Assembly: GCF_000828895.1 (NCBI RefSeq)
Contig: NZ_AP014568.1
Coordinates: 1,309,858-1,373,857 of the forward strand
Reading direction: 5' to 3'
Source of the DNA: Serpentinimonas raichei
GTDB taxonomy: Bacteria; Pseudomonadota; Gammaproteobacteria; Burkholderiales; Burkholderiaceae_C
Length of the DNA: 64,000 bases
How positions within the stretch are numbered: the stretch's first letter is position 1; each line of letters begins with the position of its first letter. Below are positions 1 to 9,928 of the stretch, piece after piece. The notes below the pieces were generated by a model that saw only the letters and a program-made list of their open reading frames with translations, ran no database searches and was not told the DNA's origin. The translations under genes and the position numbers were made by a program.

Positions 1-54
1 CAGCGCCTGATGGCGTTCCAAGAAGAACTGCGCGGCCGGGCGCGGATACGCTGA
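1..54 (+). CDS. Possible C-terminal end of a gene entering from the left
   Basis: Reading frame 1 is open from the window edge and ends at a TGA, giving 17 residues that begin QRLMAFQEEL and end with a basic tail. This is too short to assign to a family. It would be convergent with the tadA gene that ends at 165, which is a sensible arrangement, but chance opening of a GC-rich frame is equally possible. Bases 55-164 hold nothing recognisable. Confidence 0.3.
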   Translation, partial: QRLMAFQEELRGRARIR

Positions 55-164
55 AGCGCGCACGTGAAGGGCTGAGGCTGGGCGCGCTGGGGGCCGCGTG
101 CCTCATGCCGTCCGCTTCGCGGCCAGAAATCGGCCCACAGCCCCCAGCGCACCCAGCCTCTGTT

Positions 165-1265
165 TCAGCACCAACCCCGCGCGCGCCAAGCCCGCTGCGC
201 TGCCCGGTGCCCAGCGTCGGGATACGGCAGATCAGCCCAAGCGCCCGCTGGCCACTGCGGACTCGGCGGCGGGCTGCATTCGGCCAAATCCAGCAGCCGC
301 GGCCCGGCGCGCTGCTGCAGCGCCTGCGCCAGTTGCGCCTGCCCCGGGGCATGGACGAGCTGCAGGCGCTGCATGCCCACGGCATCGCACAGCGCCAGCA
401 AAATGGCGACGTGGCGCTCCAAGCTGTGCCAAGCGGCTTGCTTGGGTTTGTCGCTCTGGCCAAAACCGATCAAGTCCGGCACCAGCCAGCGCTGGCCCTT
501 GCTGCGGCGCTGCTGCTCCAGCCAGCTCGCCCACTGCGGCCACCAGCCATCGGGGCCGTGCAGCAGTAACGTCGCGGATGCGGATGCGGATGGGGTTGTA
601 GGGGCGGCTTGCGGCTCTGCAGCAATATCCAACGCGTGCAGGCGCAAGCCCTCCAGTTCGGGCCAATCGTGCCACATCCGGCTGTGCATCTGCCAGTGCG
701 GGAACACCTGCCACAAGGACTCAAAAGCCGCCGCCGGGGTGCGCAGGGCGTCGGGCCGCAAGGGCGTGTGGACGCGCTTGGCCGCTAGGCGGCGCAGGGC
801 GAAAAAATCCTCCAGCAAGGCCGCGCACTCCTGTGCCCGCACCCCGCCTTGAACCTCGGTTTGGTGATTCAGCGCCGGGTAGGCAAACAAATCCAGCACC
901 GACCCGGCGGCCCCGCTCTTGGGCTCGCGCGCCCCATAGACCACGCGCCGCACACGGCTGTGCAAGGCGGCCTGGGCGCACATCGGGCAGGGCTCTAGGG
1001 TGACGTAAAGCTCGCAGCCGTCGAGGCGGTAGTTTTGCAGCGCCTGCGCCGCCTGGCGCAGCACCAGCATTTCGGCGTGTGCGCTCGGGTCGTGCAGGCC
1101 GATGGGCCGGTTGTGCGCCACCGCCAGCACGCGCGCCGTCGCAACGCCCTGCTCTGGCCCACGCTGCACCAGCACCGCCCCCACTGGCACCTCGCCCGCT
1201 GCGGCCCCCAGCCGGGCCTGCTCCAGCGCCAGCCCCATGAAGTATGCGTCGTCGCTGGGTTGCAT
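165..1265 (-). CDS. tadA: tRNA adenosine(34) deaminase TadA fused to a degenerate alpha/beta-hydrolase domain
   Basis: Residues 1-160 form a zinc deaminase that converts wobble A34 of tRNA-Arg(ACG) to inosine. The zinc and catalytic motifs are complete: HAE at 63-65 and PCPMC with cysteines 93 and 96. TadA is normally about 160 residues, but this protein has 366. After a proline/alanine linker the C-terminal half looks like an alpha/beta hydrolase, with an HG oxyanion region near 236 and a DLIGFGQSDKP loop at 264-274. Where a GxSxG nucleophile elbow should stand (about 301-313) the sequence reads LVHAPGQ, so no catalytic serine is visible. The enzyme half is certain by motif. The hydrolase half is inferred and probably non-catalytic. 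The start is an ATG at 1265, three bases before the aquaporin stop. Confidence 0.9.
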   Translation of the reverse strand: MQPSDDAYFMGLALEQARLGAAAGEVPVGAVLVQRGPEQGVATARVLAVAHNRPIGLHDPSAHAEMLVLRQAAQALQNYRLDGCELYVTLEPCPMCAQAALHSRVRRVVYGAREPKSGAAGSVLDLFAYPALNHQTEVQGGVRAQECAALLEDFFALRRLAAKRVHTPLRPDALRTPAAAFESLWQVFPHWQMHSRMWHDWPELEGLRLHALDIAAEPQAAPTTPSASASATLLLHGPDGWWPQWASWLEQQRRSKGQRWLVPDLIGFGQSDKPKQAAWHSLERHVAILLALCDAVGMQRLQLVHAPGQAQLAQALQQRAGPRLLDLAECSPPPSPQWPAGAWADLPYPDAGHRAAQRAWRARGWC

Positions 1266-1268
1266 GGC

Positions 1269-2003
1269 TCAGGGGCCTGATTGCTCGCTCAAGGCTTGCG
1301 CCACCGAAGCTGGCTTGGGTGTGGGTGTGGGCATGCGCAGCGCCTGCAGCAACAGCGCCCCCAGCAGCCCCCCAGCCACCTGCGCCGCCACCAAGGCCGG
1401 GAATGAGGCCGGCGCCACCCCGGCAAAGCTGTCGCTGAACATGCGCCCAAAGGTAGCCGCCGGATTGGCCAATGAAGTCGAGGCCGTGAACCACATCGCC
1501 GCCCCGATGTAGGCCGCCACCAGCGCCGGGGCCGTGCGCGCGCAACTGCGCCCGATCACAAACACCAGCCCGGCCGTGGCCAGCACCTCGGCCAGCCACA
1601 GCGGCGGCCCGCTGCGCACCTGCTGCGCCAGTTCCAGCGGCGCGTGCCCAAACATCAGATTCGCCAGCACCACCCCCGCCAGCGCCCCGGCCAGTTGCGC
1701 CCCCACGTAGCCCAAGCGCGCGCTCCAAGGCAGGCCGTTGGCGGCACCGAACACGGCTGTCACCACCGGGTTGAAATGCGCGCCGCTGATCGGCCCCAGG
1801 GTTTGAATCAGCACGAACAGGATGAACACCGTGGCCACGGTGTTGGCCAGCAGCATCAGCGCCACGTTGCCATCGGCCAGGTGCTGCGCCATGATGCCCG
1901 AGCCCACCACGGTGCACACCAGCAGCAGCGTGCCCACGAATTCGGCCAGCAGGCGCTGCGCCAGAGCGGGCTGCAGCGGCTCTGGCATAGCTTGCGCGCT
2001 CAT
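1269..2003 (-). CDS. MIP-family aquaglyceroporin of the arsenic operon (AqpS-like)
   Basis: This 244-residue integral membrane channel has six predicted hydrophobic helices. It carries the two half-helix signatures as NPV (78-80) and NPA (180-182). The second NPA is followed by Ala-Thr rather than the Arg of ordinary water channels, giving a wider, less selective filter, as in MIP proteins encoded in ars operons. It is the last gene of arsR-arsC-aqp and overlaps the arsC stop by four bases (ATGA), so the three are translationally coupled. In Sinorhizobium an equivalent channel replaces the ArsB pump and lets arsenite made by ArsC flow out. The same role is inferred here because no arsB or acr3 lies nearby. 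Substrate is not provable from sequence. Confidence 0.85.
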   Translation of the reverse strand: MSAQAMPEPLQPALAQRLLAEFVGTLLLVCTVVGSGIMAQHLADGNVALMLLANTVATVFILFVLIQTLGPISGAHFNPVVTAVFGAANGLPWSARLGYVGAQLAGALAGVVLANLMFGHAPLELAQQVRSGPPLWLAEVLATAGLVFVIGRSCARTAPALVAAYIGAAMWFTASTSLANPAATFGRMFSDSFAGVAPASFPALVAAQVAGGLLGALLLQALRMPTPTPKPASVAQALSEQSGP

Positions 2004-2536
2004 GCTTGGGCCAGCCGACGCGCAATTTGCGCCAGCCGCTGGCCGTCCGATTCGGGTTCGGTGATCCCGCAGGCCGCAAGGTCGGCGCTGGCAGCAAGCA
2101 AAACTTCAAGGCGGCTGCGTATGGCTTGCAGGGTGCTGCGAAAACGCTGCAGGCGCTGCTCTGGGCTTTGTTCACCTGCCACTTCGGAGGGATCCGCATA
2201 GCCCCAATGCGCCGTGGCCGGGTGTCCGGGCCAGATCGGGCAGACCTCGCCCGCGGCGTTGTCGCACACGGTGACGATCAGGTCCATCGGCGGCGCATCC
2301 GGGCCGGCAAATTCATCCCAGTTTTTGCTGCGCAAACCCGCTGTGGCCATGCCGGCCTCTTGCAAGGTGGCCAGCGCCAGCGCGTGAGGCTGCTGCCCCG
2401 GCCGCGGGCTGCTGCCGGCCGAAAAAGCCTGCCAGCGCCCCTGCCCCAAGTGGTTCAAACAGGCTTCGGCCAAGATGCTGCGCGCCGAGTTGTGGGTACA
2501 CAAAAACAGCACCCGAATGGGGCGGGGATCAATCAT
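2000..2536 (-). CDS. arsC: Arsenate reductase, low-molecular-weight phosphatase type
   Basis: The protein (178 residues) reduces arsenate to arsenite in the cytoplasm. The N-terminal CTHNSARS loop supplies the nucleophile Cys13 and Arg19 in the CX5R pattern of low-molecular-weight tyrosine phosphatases. Further cysteines at 91 and 99 could complete the thiol relay that is recycled by thioredoxin or glutaredoxin. It is longer than the usual 130-140 residues because of an additional C-terminal stretch of about 35 residues with no recognised motif. It overlaps arsR upstream by eight bases and the aquaporin downstream by four. Family assignment is firm. The electron donor is unknown. Confidence 0.93.
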   Translation of the reverse strand: MIDPRPIRVLFLCTHNSARSILAEACLNHLGQGRWQAFSAGSSPRPGQQPHALALATLQEAGMATAGLRSKNWDEFAGPDAPPMDLIVTVCDNAAGEVCPIWPGHPATAHWGYADPSEVAGEQSPEQRLQRFRSTLQAIRSRLEVLLAASADLAACGITEPESDGQRLAQIARRLAQA

Positions 2537-2870
2537 GTTGAGGCTCCAGCAGATTGCAAAACAGGGATGGGGGACTCAGGCAGCTCTGCCCTTGGCAGCA
2601 GTTTTCGCTCAAGTAGGCCAGCAGCGCATTCATGCGCTCCAGCGCGGCCCGGTAGTGGATGTGGCGCCCGCTGCGCTGCGCCAGCACCAGCCCGGTGTGC
2701 ATCAGTTCCTTGAGGTGAAACGAGAGCGTGGCCGCCGGCAACACCAAGTTTTGCGCCAGCGCGCCGGGTGTCAGACCACCCGCACCCGCCACCACCAAGG
2801 CACGAAAGACGCGCAAACGCACCGGGTGCGCCAGGGCGGCAAAACAGGAGGCGGCTTGGGAGTCTTCCAT
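2529..2870 (-). CDS. arsR: ArsR-family arsenite-responsive repressor
   Basis: This 113-residue winged-helix repressor heads the arsenic operon. The recognition helix region ([13 protein letters not shown]) is typical. The usual ELCVCDL metal site in the DNA-binding helix is absent. Instead a C-terminal cluster, Cys91-Cys92 and Cys97, resembles the CC plus distant C arrangement described for Acidithiobacillus ferrooxidans ArsR, so As(III) or Sb(III) binding through these residues is inferred. The ATG at 2870 is chosen because the family N-terminus ([11 protein letters not shown]) fits this length. The frame continues open far upstream only as an antisense shadow of purH. A palindromic operator lies immediately 5' of the start codon. 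Confidence 0.93.
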   Translation of the reverse strand: MEDSQAASCFAALAHPVRLRVFRALVVAGAGGLTPGALAQNLVLPAATLSFHLKELMHTGLVLAQRSGRHIHYRAALERMNALLAYLSENCCQGQSCLSPPSLFCNLLEPQHD

Positions 2871-2890
2871 AATTCGATGATTATCGAATT
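2871..2890 (-). promoter_or_regulatory. ArsR operator palindrome
   Basis: AATTCGAT and ATCGAATT form a perfect 8-base inverted repeat with a 4-base spacer, touching the arsR start codon. ArsR-type repressors bind such ATTCGAT-like dyads. No Shine-Dalgarno sequence fits between the dyad and the ATG. A TACAAT hexamer just upstream on the minus strand (about 2888-2893) could be the -10, giving a very short leader. Confidence 0.75.
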
Positions 2891-2977
2891 GTACGATACA
2901 GCAAGGCATGATGCACCCGACCAGCACAAAAACCCAAGGCAGCAAGCGCAAAGACTGGCACACCGCCCAGGTCGCCC

Positions 2978-4582
2978 TCAATGCCTGAAGTGCCGCACCC
3001 CGGTAAACACCATCGCCAGCCCGCGCTCGTTGGCGGCGTCGATCACCTCTTGGTCGCGCACCGAACCGCCGGGCTGGATGATGCAGCTCGCGCCCGCTTC
3101 GGCCACCACATCGAGCCCATCGCGAAACGGGAAAAACGCATCGCTGGCCACCGCCGAGCCGTGCAGCGACAAGCCCGCGTGAGCCGCCTTGATGCCGGCG
3201 ATGCGCGCCGAATCGAGCCGGCTCATCTGCCCTGCGCCCACCCCCAGCGTCATGCCGTCGTGGCAAAAGACGATCGCGTTGGACTTCACGTATTTGGCCA
3301 CCTTCCAGGCAAACAGCAAGTCGTCGAGCTGCGCCGGTGTGGGTTGCAGCGCTGTCACCACTTTCAAGTCCGTGCGCTGCAGCTCGAAATTGTCCGCCGT
3401 CTGCAGCAGCAGGCCCGAGCCCACGCGCTTGATGTCGATCGCATTGCGGCCGCGCGCCCAGTCGGAGGCACCGACTTGGGGCAGGGTGGGCAGCGCGATT
3501 TTGAGCAGCCGCACATTGGCCTTGGACTTGAACACCGCCAGCGCCTCGGGCGTGAAATCGGGCGCCAGCAAGACCTCGACAAACTGTTTCGACACCGCCA
3601 GCGCCGCCGCGCCGTCGAGCGGCCGGTTGAAGGCGATGATGCCGCCAAAGGCGCTGGTCGGGTCGGTCTGAAACGCCTTTTCGTAGGCCTGCTGCGCAGT
3701 TGAGCCCAGCGCCACCCCGCACGGATTGGCGTGCTTGACGATCACGCAGGCCGGCACCTCGAAACCCTTGACGCACTCCCAGGCCGCGTCGGCATCGGCG
3801 ATGTTGTTGTACGACAACTCCTTGCCCTGCAACTGCGTGCCCGTCACCAGCGCACCCGGCGCGGGCTCTAGGTCGCGGTAGTAGGCCGCCTGCTGGTGCG
3901 GGTTCTCGCCGTAGCGCAAATCTTGCAGCTTGACGAAGCGGCCGTTGCTCTGGCCCGGAAAGAGCAAGCGCGGCGGCGTCGAGTAACCCGCAGGCACACC
4001 CGCAGATAGGTCCAATGCCGACAGATAGTCGCTGATGGCGCCATCATAATGGCTGATGCGGTTGAAAGCCGTTATGGCGAACTGTAGGCGGGTGCGCTCG
4101 CTCACGCCCCCGTCTTGCAGCTCGGCCAGCAGCAGCGGGTACTGGCTGGCGTCGGTGAGCACCGCCACGTCGCGCCAGTTCTTGGCCGCCGAGCGCACCA
4201 TCGCTGGGCCGCCGATGTCGATGTTTTCAATCGCCTCATCGAGCGTGCAGCCGGGTTGCGCCACCGTGGCCTCGAAAGGATAGAGGTTGACCACCAAAAT
4301 GTCGATGGGGGCGATGCCTTGCGTTTGCAGCGCCAGCATGTGCTCGGGCCGCTCGCGCCGCGCCAGCAGGCCGCCGTGCACCGCCGGGTGCAGGGTTTTG
4401 ACGCGGCCGTCGAGCATTTCAGGGAAACCGGTGAGCTCGGCCACCTCGGTCACGGGCAGGCCGTCTTGCGCCAGCAGGCGCGCCGTGCCGCCGGTTGAAA
4501 TGAGTTGCACACCCAGTGCGTGCAGGCCGCGCGCGAGTTCGAGCAGACCGGTTTTGTCGGAGACCGAGAGCAGGGCTTTCAT
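2978..4582 (-). CDS. purH: Bifunctional AICAR formyltransferase/IMP cyclohydrolase
   Basis: This 534-residue enzyme carries out the last two steps of de novo purine synthesis. The N-terminal MGS-like cyclohydrolase domain begins with the classic SVSDKTG and STGGTA segments (residues 6-32). The C-terminal transformylase domain contains the catalytic KHANPCG motif at 283-289. Length matches the family. The gene is on the minus strand downstream of dusB-fis, separated from fis by about 100 bases that contain two runs of six Ts on the coding strand but no clear hairpin. arsR lies 107 bases further on, with its own operator, so it is probably transcribed separately. Confidence 0.97.
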   Translation of the reverse strand: MKALLSVSDKTGLLELARGLHALGVQLISTGGTARLLAQDGLPVTEVAELTGFPEMLDGRVKTLHPAVHGGLLARRERPEHMLALQTQGIAPIDILVVNLYPFEATVAQPGCTLDEAIENIDIGGPAMVRSAAKNWRDVAVLTDASQYPLLLAELQDGGVSERTRLQFAITAFNRISHYDGAISDYLSALDLSAGVPAGYSTPPRLLFPGQSNGRFVKLQDLRYGENPHQQAAYYRDLEPAPGALVTGTQLQGKELSYNNIADADAAWECVKGFEVPACVIVKHANPCGVALGSTAQQAYEKAFQTDPTSAFGGIIAFNRPLDGAAALAVSKQFVEVLLAPDFTPEALAVFKSKANVRLLKIALPTLPQVGASDWARGRNAIDIKRVGSGLLLQTADNFELQRTDLKVVTALQPTPAQLDDLLFAWKVAKYVKSNAIVFCHDGMTLGVGAGQMSRLDSARIAGIKAAHAGLSLHGSAVASDAFFPFRDGLDVVAEAGASCIIQPGGSVRDQEVIDAANERGLAMVFTGVRHFRH

Positions 4583-4684
4583 GGGGAGACTTTCAATGCC
4601 TAAAAAATGATCAAAAAATGGGGCGGTGCAACCAGCGCAAGCGTCCGCTACAGGGGCCGTCGCTGACTCAGCGGGTACCTAGGC

Positions 4685-4921
4685 TCAATCGAGCAAACCG
4701 TGTTCCTGCAGCTTTTTGCGCAAGGTGTTGCGGTTCAACCCCAGCCACTGGGCCGCGCGCGATTGGTTGCCTTGGCAACGACCCAGCACCACCTCGAGCA
4801 GGGGTTTTTCCACCGTGCGCAGCAGCATATCGTGCATATTGGCCGGTTCGTTGGCGCCCAAATCCTTGAAATAGGCTTCGATGTTGGCGCGCACGCTCTC
4901 GGGCAAGCTCGGGGTGCTCAT
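4685..4921 (-). CDS. fis: Fis family nucleoid-associated DNA-binding protein
   Basis: The protein has 78 residues: an N-terminal part that in Fis makes the beta-hairpin and dimer helices, then a C-terminal helix-turn-helix (NQSRAAQWLGLNRNTLRKKL, about residues 52-71). Fis bends DNA and regulates stable RNA and recombination sites in Gammaproteobacteria. Betaproteobacterial homologues are shorter and less studied. The start at 4921 is chosen because it overlaps the dusB stop as ATGA, the conserved dusB-fis pairing. An earlier in-frame start at 4963 would add 14 unlike residues. Confidence 0.93.
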   Translation of the reverse strand: MSTPSLPESVRANIEAYFKDLGANEPANMHDMLLRTVEKPLLEVVLGRCQGNQSRAAQWLGLNRNTLRKKLQEHGLLD

Positions 4922-5928
4922 GCAGCCAGCCTCCAGTCGGGGGTGCAGGCGCTGTCGAAGCAATCTTGGACGCAGCGCAGTTGTTGCCCGGCCGATTCGG
5001 CGCAGTTGATGGCCCGCCTGAAGTCGGCCTGCTGCTGCACCGTGGCGGGCAGCGAACGCGCATACCAGCCCAGGTGTTTGCGCGCACTGCGCACGCCGCT
5101 GTGCTCGCCGTAGAGCTGATAGTGATCCAGCAAATGGGCGCGCAGCAAGCGGGCCAGCTCGGGCGCCGTGGGTGCCGGCAAATGTGTGCCGGTTGCCAGA
5201 AAATGGGCGATTTCCCTAAACAGCCACGGCCGGCCTTGGGCGGCGCGGCCGATCATGAGCGCATCGCAGCCAGTGGCGGCCAGCACCGCGCGCGCCTGTT
5301 CCGGGCTGTCGATGTCGCCGTTGGCCACCACCGGGATGCGCAATTCGGCCTTGATCGAGGCGGCTGTGTGGTGCTCGGCCAGGCCCTTGTAGCCTTGCTC
5401 GCGCGTGCGCCCATGCAGCGCGATCATCTGCACCCCAGCCGCCTCAGCGGCGCGCGCCAGTTGCGGCGCGTTTTTGGCGCTTTGGCACCAGCCGGTGCGC
5501 ATTTTGAGCGTCACCGGCACGCCGTGCGGTTGGCAAGCCGCGACCACCGCCTCGATGATCGCCAAAGCGCGTGCTTCGTCTTGCATCAGGGCCGAACCGG
5601 CCCACTGGTGGCAGACCTTCTTGGCTGGGCAACCCATGTTGATGTCGATGATCTGCGCCCCGCAGTCGATGTTGGCGCGCGCGGCGTCGGCCATCTGCGC
5701 CGGGTCGGTGCCGGCGATCTGCACCGCGATCGGGCCGGGTTCGCCCACGTGGTCGAGCCGGCGCAGGGTCTTGCGGCTGTCGCGCAACTCGGGCCGGGCG
5801 CTGATCATCTCGCTCACGGCGTAACCCGCCCCCAACTGCTTGCACAGGATGCGAAAGGGCCTATCCGTCACCCCCGCCATGGGGGCGACGAACAAACGGT
5901 TGACGAGTGTGTAGGGGCCGATGCGCAT
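4918..5928 (-). CDS. dusB: tRNA-dihydrouridine synthase B
   Basis: This FMN-dependent TIM-barrel enzyme reduces specific uridines of tRNA to dihydrouridine. It opens with the Dus N-terminus (LFVAPMAGVTDRPFR, residues 12-26). It keeps the NMGCPAKKVC segment (98-106), which holds the conserved active-site cysteines, and the HGRTREQGYKG region that contacts phosphate. The chosen ATG at 5928 gives 336 residues, close to the family. In-frame ATG codons at 5967 and 6030 would add residues with no family likeness, and none of the starts has a strong ribosome site. It is co-transcribed with fis, with a four-base overlap. Confidence 0.95.
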   Translation of the reverse strand: MRIGPYTLVNRLFVAPMAGVTDRPFRILCKQLGAGYAVSEMISARPELRDSRKTLRRLDHVGEPGPIAVQIAGTDPAQMADAARANIDCGAQIIDINMGCPAKKVCHQWAGSALMQDEARALAIIEAVVAACQPHGVPVTLKMRTGWCQSAKNAPQLARAAEAAGVQMIALHGRTREQGYKGLAEHHTAASIKAELRIPVVANGDIDSPEQARAVLAATGCDALMIGRAAQGRPWLFREIAHFLATGTHLPAPTAPELARLLRAHLLDHYQLYGEHSGVRSARKHLGWYARSLPATVQQQADFRRAINCAESAGQQLRCVQDCFDSACTPDWRLAA

Positions 5929-6088
5929 CAGGAAACAAAAAAACCACAAGCCACGGGCCGCTGCCATAGGGGGGCCGACACGAGGGAAATGCTGAAAAAT
6001 TATGCAGCCTATTGTAGCTTGCCCACCCAAGCGGCCAATTGATCTCGGTTCGCTGCGCCCGCTGCGCGCCCCTTATACTGGCACCACG

Positions 6089-6580
6089 ATGGAAGCTGTG
6101 TTGTGGTCGATTTTAGATGCCTTGCGCCTGCCACAATTTGGGCTCAGCACGGTGTTCGTGGTGGCTTTTCTTTCGGCCACCCTGCTGCCCTTGGGCTCGG
6201 TGCCGGTGGTGCTGGGGGTCATCAAGCTCAACCCAGAACTGTATTGGCCCGTGATGCTGGTGGCCACCGCCGGCAACACCTTGGGCGGCATCACCAACTG
6301 GCTGGTTGGCTACGGCGCCCATTCGGCGGTGGACAAGGTGCGCGGCTCAGCCACCCACGTGCGCGCGCTGGATTGGCTGAAACGCTTTGGCCCCAAAGCC
6401 TGCCTGCTGAGCTGGCTACCCGGCATTGGCGACCCGCTGTGCGCCGTGGCCGGCTGGCTGCGGCTGCCGTTCTGGCAGTGCGTGCCCTACATGGCGCTGG
6501 GCATGTTTTTGCGCTACATCACCTTCATCACGGCTTTGCTGTGGTTGCTGCCCGACGAATGGGCGCAAACTCCGGGTTGA
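6089..6580 (+). CDS. YqaA/DedA-like inner membrane protein
   Basis: This 163-residue, strongly hydrophobic protein has the SNARE-associated/DedA-like arrangement seen in YqaA: a first membrane segment (about 15-40), a glycine-rich re-entrant-like stretch (GNTLGGITNWLVG, about 65-77), a cytoplasmic KRFGPKACLLSWLPGIGDP segment, and two further helices. The function of the YqaA group is unknown. Related DedA proteins act in undecaprenyl-phosphate or lipid flipping. It is divergent from dusB. A TATACT hexamer at 6074-6079 lies only ten bases before the ATG, so a very short leader is possible. The upstream GTG-type extension to 6002 is unlikely because it would run through the promoter. Confidence 0.8.
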   Translation: MEAVLWSILDALRLPQFGLSTVFVVAFLSATLLPLGSVPVVLGVIKLNPELYWPVMLVATAGNTLGGITNWLVGYGAHSAVDKVRGSATHVRALDWLKRFGPKACLLSWLPGIGDPLCAVAGWLRLPFWQCVPYMALGMFLRYITFITALLWLLPDEWAQTPG

Positions 6581-6619
6581 AACGCTGAGCCACCGCGCAC
6601 TCAAAGCCAACGCAGCACT

Positions 6620-7015
6620 TTACGCAGCCAGATCGAGCCCGAACGCGGCCACCAGACGCAGACGCAACGCCGTCCACTGCCCTTGCAACTCGGCCCAATC
6701 GGCTCGCTCGGCTTGGACTTGCAAACCATGTGCCAAGGCACCGATTTCGGTGTGGCCCAAGGTGTGCAAAACGCCCTTCAAGCTGTGCGCCAAGCGCACC
6801 AGCGCCGCCCGATCCTGCTGCGCCGCCAGCAGCGCGGCAGCCAGCCGAAAATCGTGCTCGAACTGCTCGATGCAGGCGGCTCGAAAAGTTAGAAACAAAG
6901 CCAAATCGTTGTCGAACAAGCTCTGCACGGCCCCCTGCTCGCAAGGGGGCAGCTGCGCCACCGAGTCCGCCGCCAAAGCAGTCGGTGGCAGCGGCTCGGG
7001 TTTCATCTCAGCCAT
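6620..7015 (-). CDS. Histidine phosphotransfer (Hpt) domain protein
   Basis: This small protein of about 131 residues has an Hpt four-helix domain over its C-terminal two thirds. The phosphorylatable histidine is His77 in LAHSLKG, followed by the GAL-AHGLQ helix typical of the fold. Hpt proteins shuttle phosphoryl groups between receiver domains. It overlaps the end of the upstream HTH-receiver gene by eight bases if the ATG at 7015 is used. An ATG at 7006 is an alternative. No histidine kinase is adjacent. It probably works with the neighbouring receiver protein, which is inferred from the overlap. Confidence 0.8.
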   Translation of the reverse strand: MAEMKPEPLPPTALAADSVAQLPPCEQGAVQSLFDNDLALFLTFRAACIEQFEHDFRLAAALLAAQQDRAALVRLAHSLKGVLHTLGHTEIGALAHGLQVQAERADWAELQGQWTALRLRLVAAFGLDLAA

Positions 7016-7811
7016 TCGCTGGCTGAGGCCGGGCTTCGGTCGCCACAGCCGCCTTGGCCTTGCTGGCGGCCTTGGCAGCCTTGGCAGGGGCTGGAGCCAC
7101 CGCACCTCCCGCCGCCAACGCAGGAGGAGCGATTGCGCTTACCTCGGCGCTCCGATCGTCAAGCAAATGGCCCATCGCCGCCTCGATCAGCGGCGGCAGG
7201 TCTTGCACCAGGCGCGGTTTGTGCACCACCGCCACATCTTGTAGGGCATGGGCATAGGGTTCGCGCTGCGCCGCATCGAGCGCGGTGAGCACGATCAGCT
7301 TGCAGTTGCCAAACAGCGCGTGGCTGCGCAGCCCCGCAATGAGCGTGGCACCATCCATGCCTGGCAACAAAATGTCGACAATGATGAGGTCGGGCTGCAA
7401 ATGGCCGAAGGAAACCAAGCCGGCAATGGCGTCGGCCGAAACGTGCAACTCTACGCCTTCAAAGCGTTGCCGCACCAGCGACGAGACCAGGTTCTGAAAA
7501 TGCACCGAGTCTTCGATCAGCAGCACGCGCGGCACGTGCACCGAATGACGCCGCCGCCCACTCGGGCGCAGGGTTGCGCCGCCGTGCATGGCCGCCACCC
7601 CGGTCACGCCGGCGCGGCTGCCCTTGATCCAGCGCTCGAGCGAGTCGCGCGTGATGCGCCGGTGCCCGCCAGGGGTTTTCCAAGCTTGCAAGTCGCCCCG
7701 GTCCACCATCAGTTGCACCGAACGCACCGCCATACCAAGCATTTTGGCAACTTCCAGCGTGGTGAAATACGCGCCAGACGACATGTCAACGGGGTTGTTT
7801 GTATTGTTCAT
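7008..7811 (-). CDS. Excisionase-type HTH domain fused to a response-regulator receiver
   Basis: This protein of 267 residues starts at the ATG at 7811. Residues 15-65 form a MerR/excisionase-like winged helix (FTTLEVAKMLGMAVRSVQ, then TPGGHRRI), which normally binds DNA. Residues 94-215 are a receiver domain with acidic pair Glu100-Asp101, phospho-acceptor Asp146 in IIVDILLPGMDG, and a Thr/Lys switch region. The last 45 residues are alanine/lysine-rich and resemble a flexible DNA-contacting tail. The domain order (DNA-binding first, receiver second) is the reverse of classical response regulators. It is translationally coupled to the Hpt gene. Target genes are unknown. Confidence 0.82.
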   Translation of the reverse strand: MNNTNNPVDMSSGAYFTTLEVAKMLGMAVRSVQLMVDRGDLQAWKTPGGHRRITRDSLERWIKGSRAGVTGVAAMHGGATLRPSGRRRHSVHVPRVLLIEDSVHFQNLVSSLVRQRFEGVELHVSADAIAGLVSFGHLQPDLIIVDILLPGMDGATLIAGLRSHALFGNCKLIVLTALDAAQREPYAHALQDVAVVHKPRLVQDLPPLIEAAMGHLLDDRSAEVSAIAPPALAAGGAVAPAPAKAAKAASKAKAAVATEARPQPANG

Positions 7812-7909
7812 GGGCGTATTTTGCAACAAATGGCACATTCAGCACAAGACTGTTTTTAGTAATTTTGTCGGAAATTCTGCATGGCGGTGGCATTCATAGG
7901 CTCCAACGC

Positions 7910-9574
<1,665 letters not shown>

Positions 9575-9928
9575 GGGGATGTAAAACAAATGAAAGGAAT
9601 GCGCACGCAACCCCACCGGGGCCAGCACTTCGCCTCGATTATCCGCTGCTTAAGCGGCTTTGTGCGGATTTGTGCCGCACGCCAGGTTCGGCCTGCGGGC
9701 GCACCCAACCTGTGGTTTTTAAACGCCATGCAGCGCACCCACCGCAGACAAGGGCGGTTTGTGCCACAATCGGGCGGTGCGTACTTGCATTCGGTACCAC
9801 AGCAGCACCATGCTGGGGCTTGGACGGCCCACTTTGCTCCCCATCTGCCCCGCGATTGCCCTTGCCCCTTGCGGCGCAGGGAGTGGCCGATACCCCTCGA
9901 CGCCCCATGATGGGCGCAACCTAGACCC
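9575..9928. other. Intergenic region between divergent ettA and rhlE
   Basis: This 354-base gap contains no convincing coding frame. An extended -10 candidate (TG, one base, CACAAT at 9762-9770) could drive rhlE with a leader of about 150 bases. A small hairpin (CCGCT-GCTTA-AGCGG) lies near 9642-9656. A long 5' leader would be consistent with cold-responsive DEAD-box genes, but no known RNA motif was recognised. Confidence 0.35.

Noticed and set aside
566..592. Short GGATGC tandem repeat in tadA
   Set aside because: It encodes a Ser-Ala linker in the fusion protein. Copy number is low and no further significance is visible.
721..2199. A long minus-strand frame of 492 codons across tadA and the aquaporin
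   Set aside because: It is a shadow of the real genes in another frame. The product is Gly/Ala/Arg-rich low complexity without family motifs.
2871..3776. Upstream extension of the arsR frame
   Set aside because: The open frame continues through the operator and antisense to purH, but ArsR family length and the operator position fix the start at 2870.
4583..4684. T-runs between fis and purH as a terminator or purine-responsive element
   Set aside because: Two T6 runs occur on the coding strand, but no convincing stem precedes them. No PurR box or riboswitch core was recognised.
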